This document shows positions 46,652 through 53,833 of a stretch of DNA of 64,000 bases, piece by piece (position 1 is the stretch's first letter; every line of letters starts with the position of its first letter). The position numbers and the translations under genes are program-made. Source of the DNA: Pseudomonadota bacterium (GTDB lineage Bacteria > Pseudomonadota > Gammaproteobacteria > Steroidobacterales > Steroidobacteraceae). A model generated the notes under the pieces. That model was given only the letters and a program-made list of their open reading frames with translations. It did not search any database and was not told the DNA's origin. The DNA is taken from the NCBI GenBank assembly GCA_016705325.1, contig JADIYJ010000027.1:620001-684000 (forward strand). Direction: 5' to 3'.

Positions 46652-47031
46652 GGGTGCTGCTCGACACGCACATGATGCTGTGGGCGCTCACCGACAGTCC
46701 GCGGCTGTCGGCCAGGGCACGCGCGGTGCTCGCCGACGCCGAGAACGAATGCTGGGTCAGCAGCGCCAGCGTCTGGGAAATCGCCATCAAGATCATGCTC
46801 GGCAAGTACGAGCTCGGGCAGCCACTGGATCGGCTCGGGGAGGCGATTGACGAGGCGGGTTTCCGCACGCTCGACGTCACCATTCGGCATGCCGCCGCCA
46901 TCGAACGGGTGGCGGTGCCGCACTCGGATCCGTTCGACCGGCTGCTGCTGGCACTGTGCGAGGTCGAGACGTTGCGGCTGCTGACCGCGGACAAGGTGCT
47001 GGCGAAGTTGCCGGTGGCGATCGCGGCGTGA
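46648..47031 (+). CDS. PIN-domain toxin (VapC-like ribonuclease)
   Basis: 127 aa PIN-domain endoribonuclease. Acidic metal ligands appear in LLDTHMMLWAL (first Asp), SVWEIAIKI (Glu), DPFDRLLLA (Asp pair) and LLTADKVL (last Asp). It is coupled to the upstream Phd-type antitoxin. A purine tract starts at its stop codon. Confidence 0.92.
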   Translation: MRVLLDTHMMLWALTDSPRLSARARAVLADAENECWVSSASVWEIAIKIMLGKYELGQPLDRLGEAIDEAGFRTLDVTIRHAAAIERVAVPHSDPFDRLLLALCEVETLRLLTADKVLAKLPVAIAA

Positions 47032-47108
47032 AGGGGGGAAGGGCGGAAGGGCGGAAGGCGGGGAAGAGTCTTCCCTTCCTAGCCTTCCTGGCCTTCCCAG
47101 CCTTCCTG
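47032..47108. repeat. Polypurine/polypyrimidine flip after vapC
   Basis: About 30 bases of GGGGGGAAGGGCGG type are followed, from 47070, by about 38 bases of CTTCCCTTCC type on the same strand. This forms a small inverted pair between the converging vapC and IVP-family genes. Confidence 0.65.
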
Positions 47109-47113
47109 CCGGG

Positions 47114-47491
47114 CTAATCCAGGCGTCGGTGCAAACCCGCGACGATTGAATTCAGGATGCGCCCGACTTCACCGATCCGGACCTGCAAGTCCGCGACTTC
47201 GTCTGCCGGCAGGTAGCCAACTCGCTGCGCAAGCAGAAGCTGTGTTTCCAGTTCAGCCATCGATCCGCGAGCGACACGAAGGAAGTAGATGTACTCCTTC
47301 GTGGATCGACGCGCGGACCCCTCCGCGATGTTCGAAGGAATCGACGTCACGGCGCGACGCAGTTGGGAAACCAGGCCATAGGCCTCAGATCGGGGAAGGG
47401 CGGTGCAGGACTGATACACCAGGACTGCAAGGTCCATCGCCTTACGCCAAAGAATCAGGTCTTTGTGATTGAGGCTGGACAGCTGCTCCAT
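47114..47491 (-). CDS. Four-helix bundle protein (23S rRNA IVP/S23 family)
   Basis: 125 aa from the ATG at 47491; an in-frame start 7 codons upstream is possible. Motifs are DLILWRKAMDLAVLVYQ, LVSQLRRAVTSIPSNIAEGSARRSTKEYIYFLRVARGSMAELETQLLLA-type sequence and GRILNSIVAGLHRRL. This family occurs as free-standing genes and within 23S rRNA intervening sequences; molecular role unknown, perhaps an RNA- or nucleic-acid-linked scaffold. It lies in the TA cluster between ridA and spoT. Confidence 0.88.
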   Translation of the reverse strand: MEQLSSLNHKDLILWRKAMDLAVLVYQSCTALPRSEAYGLVSQLRRAVTSIPSNIAEGSARRSTKEYIYFLRVARGSMAELETQLLLAQRVGYLPADEVADLQVRIGEVGRILNSIVAGLHRRLD

Positions 47492-47552
47492 GCAGCGATC
47501 ATCGGCGCTCAAGGGATCCCGTGAAGATCCCGATTTCTGGCCGGAAACTCAA

Positions 47553-47675
47553 GGAAGGAGAGGAAGGGGAGGAAGGGGAGGAAGGGGAGGAAGGGAGGAA
47601 GGAAGGAAGGTAGGAAGGTAGGAAGGAGGAAGAAGGAAGGGAGGAAGGGGGAAGGGAAGAAGGAGGAAGAAGTTC
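47553..47675 (+). repeat. Polypurine tract upstream of the IVP-family gene
   Basis: About 120 bases of GGGGAGGAA, GGAAGGTA and GGGAAGAAGG units. Together with the mirror tract at 47710-47797 it fills the gap up to spoT; I see no gene there. Confidence 0.8.
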
Positions 47676-47709
47676 GAATTCTTCCTTTGGCTACGCGTCG
47701 AAACCGTCA

Positions 47710-47797
47710 GTTCGCCTTCCTCCCTTCCTCCCTTCCTCCCTTCCCCCCTTCCTCCCTATCCTTCCTTCCTCCCTTCCCCCCTTCCCCCCCCCCCCCC
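47710..47797 (-). repeat. Polypurine tract (minus strand) immediately after spoT
   Basis: CCTTCC-type repeat on the plus strand, so purine-rich in the spoT transcript 3' end. It ends in a run of about ten C next to the spoT stop codon, so exact lengths are doubtful. Confidence 0.75.
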
Positions 47798-49955
47798 TCA
47801 CGCCAGCGACCGCGCGACCTTCAGCACTTCCGACATGCCGCGCACCGCGCGGATCACGCTCGCCAGCTGTTTGCGATCGTGCACCAGCAGCTCGAAGATC
47901 AGCGTCGAGGTGTCGGTGTCGCGCTCCACGACCGAGACGCGATCGATGTTGGTCTGCGTGCGCGCGATGGCGGACGCGACCGAGGCCAGCACGCCCATGC
48001 GGTTGGTGACGTCGGCGCGGATCTCGACGTGGAAGAGGCTGTCGGTGGTTGCGGCCCCACGCGACCGGAATCCATTTCTCGGGTTGCTTGCGGAACGAGG
48101 CGAGGTTGCCGCAGGCCTCGCGGTGGATCACGACGCCGCGGCCGGCCGACAGGCTCGCCAGGATCGGGTCGTTCGGAATCGGGAAGCAGCAGCGCGCGTA
48201 CGAGACCAGCAGGCCCTCGGTGCCGGCGATGGCGAGCGGGCCGGCAACGGCGTCGACCACGCCTTCCGAGTCGGCGGGCAACAGCCGGCGGGCGATGAAC
48301 GGCGCGACGCGTTCGCCGAGACCGATCTTCTCGAACAGTTCATCGGGCGTGCGCAGGCCGAGTTCGGCGACGACCGCGGCCACGGGCTCCGACGGAATCT
48401 TGCGCAGCGTCAGCGAGAACTCCTCGAGCGACTGGTTGAGCAGGCGTTTGCCGAGGTCGATGGCTTCGCTGCGCTTGAGGTTCTTCAGGTACTGCCGGAT
48501 CGACGCGCGCGCCTTCGCGGTGACGACGAAGTTGACCCACGCCGGGTTCGGCGTGGCGCCCTTCGCCGTCATGATCTCGACCGTCTGGCCGTTGCGCAGC
48601 GGCGTGCGCAGCGGCACCAGGCGACGGTCGACCTTGGCCGCAACGCAGCGGTTGCCGACGTCGGTGTGCACGGCGTAGGCGAAATCGACGCAGGTCGAGT
48701 TGCGCGGCAGGCGGCGGATTTCGCCCTTCGGCGTGAACACGTACACCTTGTCCGGGAACAGGTCGACTCGCACGCTCTCGAGGAATTCCTCGGGGTTGCC
48801 GCCCTGCTGGATCTCGACCAGCTGCTGCAGCCACTCGCGCGCGCGATCGCCCTGGATGCCGCTCTGCGTGCCGCCGCCGTCCTTGTACTGCCAGTGGGCG
48901 GCGATGCCGGACTCGGCGATGCGGTGCATGTCCGCGGTGCGGATCTGCACTTCGATCGGCGTGCCGTTCGGCCCGAACAGCGTGGTGTGCAGCGACTGGT
49001 AGCCGTTGACGCGCGGGATCGCGATGTAGTCCTTGAACCGGCCGGGCATCGGCTTGAACACCGAATGCACGACGCCGAGCGTGCGGTAGCAGGTGTCCGG
49101 CTTGTCGACGATCAGGCGGAACCCGTACACGTCGACGATCTCGTTCAGCGAGACCTTCTTGCGCCGCATCTTCTCGTAGATGCTGTGCACGTCCTTCTCG
49201 CGCCCCTCGATCGTCGCCGGGATCTGCGCCAGGTCCAGCGCTTCCTTGAGCGACGCGGCAATGCGGCCGACGAACTGCTTGTGGTTGCCGCGCGCGGCCT
49301 TGACCGCGGACTCGATCACCTTGTAGCGCTTCGGATACAGCGCGCGGAAGCCGAGGTCCTCGAGCTCGCGCTTGATCGAATGCATGCCGAGGCGGTTGGC
49401 GATCGGGGCGTAGATCTCGAGCGTCTCGCGCGCGATCGTGCGGCGCTTGGCCGGCGGCATCGCGCCGAGCGTGCGCATGTTGTGGGTGCGGTCGGCGAGC
49501 TTGACCATGATCACGCGGATGTCGCGCACCATGGCGAGCAGCATCTTGCGGAAGCTTTCCGCCTGCGCCTCGGCGCGGCTGCGGAACTGGATCTGGTCGA
49601 GCTTGCTGACGCCGTCGACCAGCTCCGCCACGTCGCTGCCGAAGCGCGCGGTGATCTCGTCCTTGGTGTTGGGCGTGTCCTCCATGACGTCGTGGAGGAT
49701 CGCGGCCATCATCGTCTGCGCGTCGAGCTTGAGGTCGGCGAGCAGGTCGGCGACGGCGACCGGGTGCGTGATGTAGGGCTCGCCCGAACGGCGCCGCTGG
49801 CCACTGTGGGCGTGGAAGGCGAAGTCGTACGCTTCCTGGACCAGCTCGACCTGGTCGGGCGGCAGGTAGGTTTCCAGCTTCGAAATGAGCTGGTTGATGC
49901 CGATGGAGCGTCTTCCGTAGGGCAGCAGGCTGCGCAGGGAAGACGTGACGTCCAT
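47798..49955 (-). CDS. spoT: Bifunctional (p)ppGpp synthase/hydrolase SpoT, frameshifted before the ACT domain
   Basis: Rel/SpoT enzyme of about 718 aa from the ATG at 49955. The hydrolase HD box is intact (H88-D89, MEDT 91-94). The synthetase region has MRRKKVSLNEIVDVYGFRLIV and YIAIPRVNGYQSLHTT, followed by the TGS domain (VYVFTPKGEIRRLP) and the zinc-finger-like region. At about 48055-48058 one extra base in a GGGG/CC run throws the frame. Deleting one base restores VAWAATTDSLFHVEI and the ACT domain (MGVLASVASAIARTQTNIDR to KVARSLA, stop 47798). As read, the protein continues wrongly into the purine tract. Confidence 0.95.
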
Positions 49956-49974
49956 GGGCGTGCGGCGGGCGGGG

Positions 49975-50262
49975 TTAGTCTCCCAGCCCGATCTGCGGTG
50001 CGCGGAACTCACCCATGAATTCCGGTTCCGGCATCAGCTCCTGCGGCGGAGAAGGCGGCATTTCCGGTTCTTCGAGGATTTCCACGCCCACGTGGCCGGC
50101 TGCGATCTCGCGCAGGGCTAGCACCGTCGGCTTGTCGTTTTCCCATTCGAGCGTCGCCTCGGCGCCGTTCGCCAGCTTGCGCGCGCGGCGCGAGGCCACG
50201 AGCACGAGTTCGAACAGGTTGGGGACGTTCTTCAGGCTGTCTTCGACGGTGATGCGGGCCAT
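49975..50262 (-). CDS. rpoZ: RNA polymerase omega subunit
   Basis: 95 aa. ARITVEDSLKNVPNLFELVLVASRRARKLANG and PTVLALREIAAGHV are diagnostic. The acidic proline-rich C-terminal extension is common in this group. It lies 19 bases before spoT. It is separated from gmk, its usual upstream neighbour, by nearly 3 kb of TA-related DNA. Confidence 0.97.
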   Translation of the reverse strand: MARITVEDSLKNVPNLFELVLVASRRARKLANGAEATLEWENDKPTVLALREIAAGHVGVEILEEPEMPPSPPQELMPEPEFMGEFRAPQIGLGD

Positions 50263-50280
50263 TTTTGCTGGGAAACGGTA

Positions 50281-50440
50281 AGGGGAAAGGGGCGGAAGAG
50301 TAACAGAGGGGGGGGAAGGGGGGGAAGGGAGGAAGGGGAGGAAGGGGGGAAGGGGGGAAGGGAGGAAGGGGGAAGGGGAAGGGGGAGGGGGGGGGAGGGG
50401 GGAAGGGGGAAGGGGGAAGGGGGAAGGGCGGAAGGGGGGG
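50281..50440 (+). repeat. Long polypurine tract upstream of rpoZ
   Basis: About 160 bases, the longest tract in the window: GGGGGGAAG, GGGAGGAA and GGGGAAGGGGGAGGGGG units, then GGGGTTAGGGGTTAGTCGG. It lies between the rpoZ start and the end of the decayed TacT gene. Because the latter has no stop, its frame runs through this tract as a proline-rich peptide. Confidence 0.8.
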
Positions 50441-50519
50441 GTTAGGGGTTAGTCGGAGGCGCCGTCCCGCTGCGGGGGAAAGCGGCGGGCTACTGGTCGA
50501 ATTCCTGGTGAGCCAAGAA

Positions 50520-51008
50520 AACAGCTCCGCGATTGCCTTCATCGGCAGGAAGAGACGCAGTGGTTGGCTCGGCAGCGTTACGAAGTCGTAGCGCCGGTAG
50601 AAGTTCGCCGCTTGCTCGTCCTTCGCATCCACGAAAAGCGCAAGCAGACCCAATGCCCTTGATTGATCCAGTGATCGTTGCATTGCGTCCAACTGCAAAT
50701 GCTGTCCCGGCCCCTGGCCCTGGTGCCTCGCCGATACGGCCGACCTGCCCAGGATCGCCGCGGGAACCTGCGGGTATCGCGGGAGTTTCCCGGTGACTTC
50801 GTGCGGCAGATCGCCAGGACTGACCGAGTAGGCCGCCAATGTGCAGTAGCCGGCGATCTCACGGTGGTCCGTGCGCGCCGGCAGGATCCAGCAGACGGAG
50901 ACTTTTCGTTCCTGGTCCTGCGCGCTCGCGCAAACGCCGGTCAAGTTCCTGGCGCCCACAAGAGAAAACCCCACGGTCGTGTGCTGGACCGAGGGGTTCT
51001 GTTGCCAT
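50520..51008 (-). pseudogene. TacT-like GNAT acetyltransferase toxin remnant
   Basis: GNAT-family toxin that acetylates aminoacyl-tRNA in intact relatives. From the ATG at 51008 one frame gives VFSCGRQELDRRLRERA, then the frame shifts near 50935. The rest (QDQERKVSVCWILPA, EIAGYCTLAAYSVS, LPRYPQVPAAILGR, ARHQGQGPGQHL for the acetyl-CoA loop, FYRRYDFVTLP, LRLFLPMKAI) is in another. The glycine of the expected GLG acetyl-CoA signature is followed by P, and the frame has lost its stop. I conclude a decaying gene. Confidence 0.8.
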
Positions 51009-51034
51009 CGGGGACCGCGGTGGCTGCGGCACGC

Positions 51035-51335
51035 TCAGCTTGAATGTTCGTCGGTGGCCTCGCGATAGCGCCGTGCAGCTTCGCGTAGCCGGGCGCCCGG
51101 CGTCGGCGGGCTCAGCATCGCATCGACAAAGGCCTCACGATCCCGCGGGCCGATCAGTGTCAGGTGCTCGAGGTGATCGATGGTCTGTACGGCCACCTCG
51201 TGCGCGCTGCCCATCACAAAGTCAGTCAGCTTACGACCCTAAGCCTGGCGGCACGCTCGAGCGTCGTCTTCTCTTCGGGCTGGATGCGCGCAGCAAACCG
51301 CTCCAGCTTTGCTGTGGTCGATATGGATGTCTCCG
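51035..51335 (-). pseudogene. TacA/DUF1778-like antitoxin remnant
   Basis: The N-terminal part reads ISTTAKLERFAARIQPEEKT in a frame without a start codon. After LERAARLR the frame slips, and RKLTDFVMGSAHEVAVQTID to AARRYREATDEHSS follows to the stop at 51035. This is the RHH plus toxin-binding tail of TacA-type antitoxins, placed 26 bases before the TacT remnant as expected. Both genes of the pair are therefore broken. Confidence 0.75.
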
Positions 51336-51440
51336 GAATCCGCGCTTGATTCTAAGTGGAGAGCCTGTACGTCAAATTGACGTGCACTTCAAACACCATC
51401 AGAAAGCCCATAAATACATGCAGTTACACGTCCCCTAACC

Positions 51441-51468
51441 CCTGAAACGTAACCGTAACGCCGGCACC
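51441..51468. repeat. Left copy of the CCGTAACCGTAAC-type repeat flanking the Xre-RES module
   Basis: Contains ACGTAACCGTAAC and CCGGCACC, aligning base for base, with few differences, to the two copies at 53120-53156 and 53161-53197 on the far side of the Xre-RES pair. Confidence 0.65.
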
Positions 51469-51486
51469 GCTTCTTCCGCTTCTTCT

Positions 51487-51516
51487 GACGAAATGGACGA
51501 AGTAGACGAAATGGAC
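51487..51516 (+). promoter_or_regulatory. Direct-repeat operator candidate before the Xre-RES module
   Basis: Two copies of GACGAAATGGAC (51487-51498 and 51505-51516), 18 bases apart, 34 bases before the antitoxin start. Direct repeats on one DNA face suit a dimeric HTH repressor; no other role is apparent. Confidence 0.5.
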
Positions 51517-51549
51517 TAAACTCGAATCCGGCGTGGAACCGCTCGAGGT

Positions 51550-52308
51550 GTGGTGGTGACGGTGAAAGCACAGACGTTGGCGGGTCCGCAGTCAGGAACC
51601 AGGAGCAAACCAAGGGTCAAGACGGTCGCCAAGCGGTCCGCCGTGAACAAGCGAAAGAGCCGGGTGCTCAAGCAGGTCGTGCAGCGGACCGCCGGTTCCT
51701 CCTCACGCAAGGGTCCGCACACGTATACGTTGCCACGCGGTCCGCGGGGCGCTGTGATCCGGCTTGCCATTGAGGGCGTGATCGGTCGAGTCGCCGCCGT
51801 GCCCGAACGGGAGGTCACGCGCATTCTCGCAGCAGCCGAGCGAGCCGCGGTGCCGGAGGCAAGGATCCTGGATTGGCTGCGAGTGGAGGATCGAGACCGT
51901 GCAGAGCCTGCGTTGGAGACCGCATTCCGGCGTGGCGACGAGCGTAAGGCGGCCTTGCTGCGCGAGCCGACGATGCTGACCGGCGAGGCGGCCGCGGCTC
52001 GGCTTGGGGTGTCGCGCGAGACGATCAACAAGCGCGCGCAGCAGGGCAGGCTGCTCGCACTCGAGTTCGCCAAGCGCGGCAAGCGCTACCCGGACTGGCA
52101 GTTCGAGGATCGCCTGGTCGGACCGCCCGTCGAGAGCGTCCTGGCGGCGCTCGCGTCCTTGGAACCGTGGGAGCGCTACCGCTTTTTCACGCGGAGGCTC
52201 CCAGGGACGAAGGGGAGAACTCCCATTGAGGCAATGCGACAGGGCGAGATCGAGGCCGTGCGTCGCGCCGCTGAAACCTGGGCTGCAAGCGAGCAGGGCG
52301 GCGGGTAA
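51550..52308 (+). CDS. Xre/MbcA/ParS-type antitoxin with long basic N-terminus
   Basis: 252 aa from one of several adjacent GTG codons at 51550. The first 60 residues are basic and probably disordered. An HTH follows near 140-165 (LTGEAAAARLGVSRETINKRAQQGRLLALE). The C-terminal toxin-binding domain is VESVLAALASLEPWERYRFF.RRLP...GRTPIEAMRQG. It is longer than standard Xre antitoxins (about 150 aa). The stop lies 6 bases before the RES-domain toxin gene, which defines the pair. Confidence 0.82.
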   Translation: MVVTVKAQTLAGPQSGTRSKPRVKTVAKRSAVNKRKSRVLKQVVQRTAGSSSRKGPHTYTLPRGPRGAVIRLAIEGVIGRVAAVPEREVTRILAAAERAAVPEARILDWLRVEDRDRAEPALETAFRRGDERKAALLREPTMLTGEAAAARLGVSRETINKRAQQGRLLALEFAKRGKRYPDWQFEDRLVGPPVESVLAALASLEPWERYRFFTRRLPGTKGRTPIEAMRQGEIEAVRRAAETWAASEQGGG

Positions 52309-52314
52309 CGATCC

Positions 52315-52947
52315 GTGCTGCGTGCGCCACCGGCAGGGTTCGAGCGGGTCGAACTTGTCCTGCTCGAGGTCGATCCGGCCGTTCTTTTGCGCCTCGCGTT
52401 TCGCACACGTGCCTCTCAGCTGGGGTTTCGGGCGACGGCGGAGTTTCGGTTCGATGCCCCCAAGGGGGAGTTCGGCGTTCTATACGCGGCGTTCGATTTG
52501 TCGACAGCGTTCGCCGAGGCGGTTCTGCGTACCGTGCCGCAGGACGTCGCGCCAGGCGAGGAGCCGCTCCTTACGTATGAAGAACTCGCGCGGCGCCGTG
52601 TCGTGCAGCTCGCCGCCGTGCCCGGTGGTCGCCCACTGCGCCTGGTCAAGTTATACGACGAAGGGTTGGCGGCCGCCAAAGTCGACAATCGCATTGCGAC
52701 CGACGATGACTACGTGTCGTCGCGCCGTTGGGCGAAGGCATTCCACGATCATCCAGCGAAGGTCGATGGCATCGCGTACCTGTCGCGGTTCATGGGTTCA
52801 CGTCGGTCGGTGGCGTTGTTCGATCGAAGCGCGGCATTGATTCGTCGCGACCGTGTCACGCCACTGCTGACGCACCCGGATTTTTCGCGGTTGGTTCGTG
52901 ACTTCAGGCTGGCAATCAGTCGGCCGCGTCGACGTCGTCGCTCCTGA
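52315..52947 (+). CDS. RES-domain toxin (NAD+-degrading type)
   Basis: 210 aa. RES-domain features are the arginine in FRTR, GVLYAAFDLSTAFAEAVLR (tyrosine and glutamate of the active site), RPLRLVKLYDEGL and the final YLSRFMGSRRSVALFDR serine region. Relatives such as MbcT and ParT consume NAD+ or modify PRPP synthetase. The start is a GTG 6 bases after the antitoxin. The tail is strongly basic. Reaction for this one is inferred from family. Confidence 0.85.
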   Translation: MLRAPPAGFERVELVLLEVDPAVLLRLAFRTRASQLGFRATAEFRFDAPKGEFGVLYAAFDLSTAFAEAVLRTVPQDVAPGEEPLLTYEELARRRVVQLAAVPGGRPLRLVKLYDEGLAAAKVDNRIATDDDYVSSRRWAKAFHDHPAKVDGIAYLSRFMGSRRSVALFDRSAALIRRDRVTPLLTHPDFSRLVRDFRLAISRPRRRRRS

Positions 52948-53119
52948 GCGCGAATCGCGTCGAGCAGGCGCAGCGGGTAAGCCTGGCGTCGGGCACATCG
53001 AAGAAGATCCCGATACTCGATTCTTTGCGGCTACGTTGCTATTTGGGGCGCAGGGAAGAACTGTCTTGGCCAACCGAATGTAGCGAACGCACTGCGCTGC
53101 AGCAATGACTTCGCCCGCC

Positions 53120-53197
53120 AATCCCTAAACCGTAACCGTAACACCGGCACCTATCTCCCCAATCCCTAAACCGTAACCGTAACACCGGCACCTATCT
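53120..53197. repeat. Two perfect 37-base direct repeats after the RES toxin
   Basis: Identical 37-base units at 53120-53156 and 53161-53197, separated by four bases. Each carries AACCGTAACCGTAAC and CCGGCACCTATCT. The right copy abuts the gmk stop codon. The remaining stretch from 52948 shows no gene. Together with the copy at 51441 they bracket the Xre-RES module. Confidence 0.75.
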
Positions 53198-53200
53198 TAG

Positions 53201-53833
53201 TCAGGCCGTGAGGCTGGCCGCGAGCTTCGCCAGCCCGTCCCGGTTGCGCCGCGAGGTGTCGCCCCGGCCGTGGACGATCCCGTGCAGTTCGCCGAGCGCC
53301 CGCTCGAAGTCGTCGTTGACCACGATGAAGTCGTATTCGGTCCAGTGCGTCATGTCGGTCGCGGCGTCGCGCAGCCGGCGCTGGATCACGTCCTCGGCGT
53401 CGGTGCCGCGGCCGCGCAGCCGGCGTTCGAGCTCGGCGCGCGAAGGCGGCAGGATGAAGATGGAACGGCACTCGGGCAGCGCACGGCGGACCTGCTGCGC
53501 CCCCTGCCAGTCGATCTCGAGGATCAGGTCCTGCCCCGCGGCGAGCGACGTTTCCACCTGGCCGCGGGCCGTGCCGTAGTAATTGTCGAAGACCTGCGCG
53601 TGCTCGAGGAACTCGCCGCGCCGGACCATCGCTTGGAACTCTTCCTTCGAGACGAAGAAGTAGTCGCGACCGTGCGCCTCCGTGGGCCGCTGCGGGCGCG
53701 TCGTGTATGAGATAGAGAAGCGCAGGCCGGGCTCGCGCTCCATCAACGCACGCACCAGCGAGGTCTTGCCAGCGCCGGAGGGGGCGGCGACGACGAACAG
53801 ACGACCGCGGCGGGCGAGGGGCTGCGAGGTCAT
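53201..53833 (-). CDS. gmk: Guanylate kinase
   Basis: Phosphorylates GMP to GDP, 210 aa. The P-loop APSGAGKTS is at 18-25, SISYTTRPQRPTE and YFFVSKEEF form the GMP site, and DWQGAQQVR is conserved. The ATG at 53833 overlaps the stop of the upstream fic gene by 4 bases, so translation is probably coupled. The normal next gene rpoZ is displaced by about 2.9 kb. Confidence 0.97.
   Translation of the reverse strand: MTSQPLARRGRLFVVAAPSGAGKTSLVRALMEREPGLRFSISYTTRPQRPTEAHGRDYFFVSKEEFQAMVRRGEFLEHAQVFDNYYGTARGQVETSLAAGQDLILEIDWQGAQQVRRALPECRSIFILPPSRAELERRLRGRGTDAEDVIQRRLRDAATDMTHWTEYDFIVVNDDFERALGELHGIVHGRGDTSRRNRDGLAKLAASLTA

Noticed and set aside
47032..47797. Purine tracts as a Shine-Dalgarno-rich regulatory array
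   Set aside because: GGAGGAA units resemble ribosome sites, but most tracts lie after genes or in the antisense direction to the next start, so this is not a general explanation.
50009..50519. Proline-rich continuation of the TacT frame through the purine tract and rpoZ
   Set aside because: Low-complexity readthrough after loss of a stop and overlapping rpoZ in another frame; not a real domain.
51493..51519. Eight-codon ORF MDEVDEMD before the Xre gene
   Set aside because: It is the by-product of the GACGAAATGGAC direct repeats; no ribosome site.
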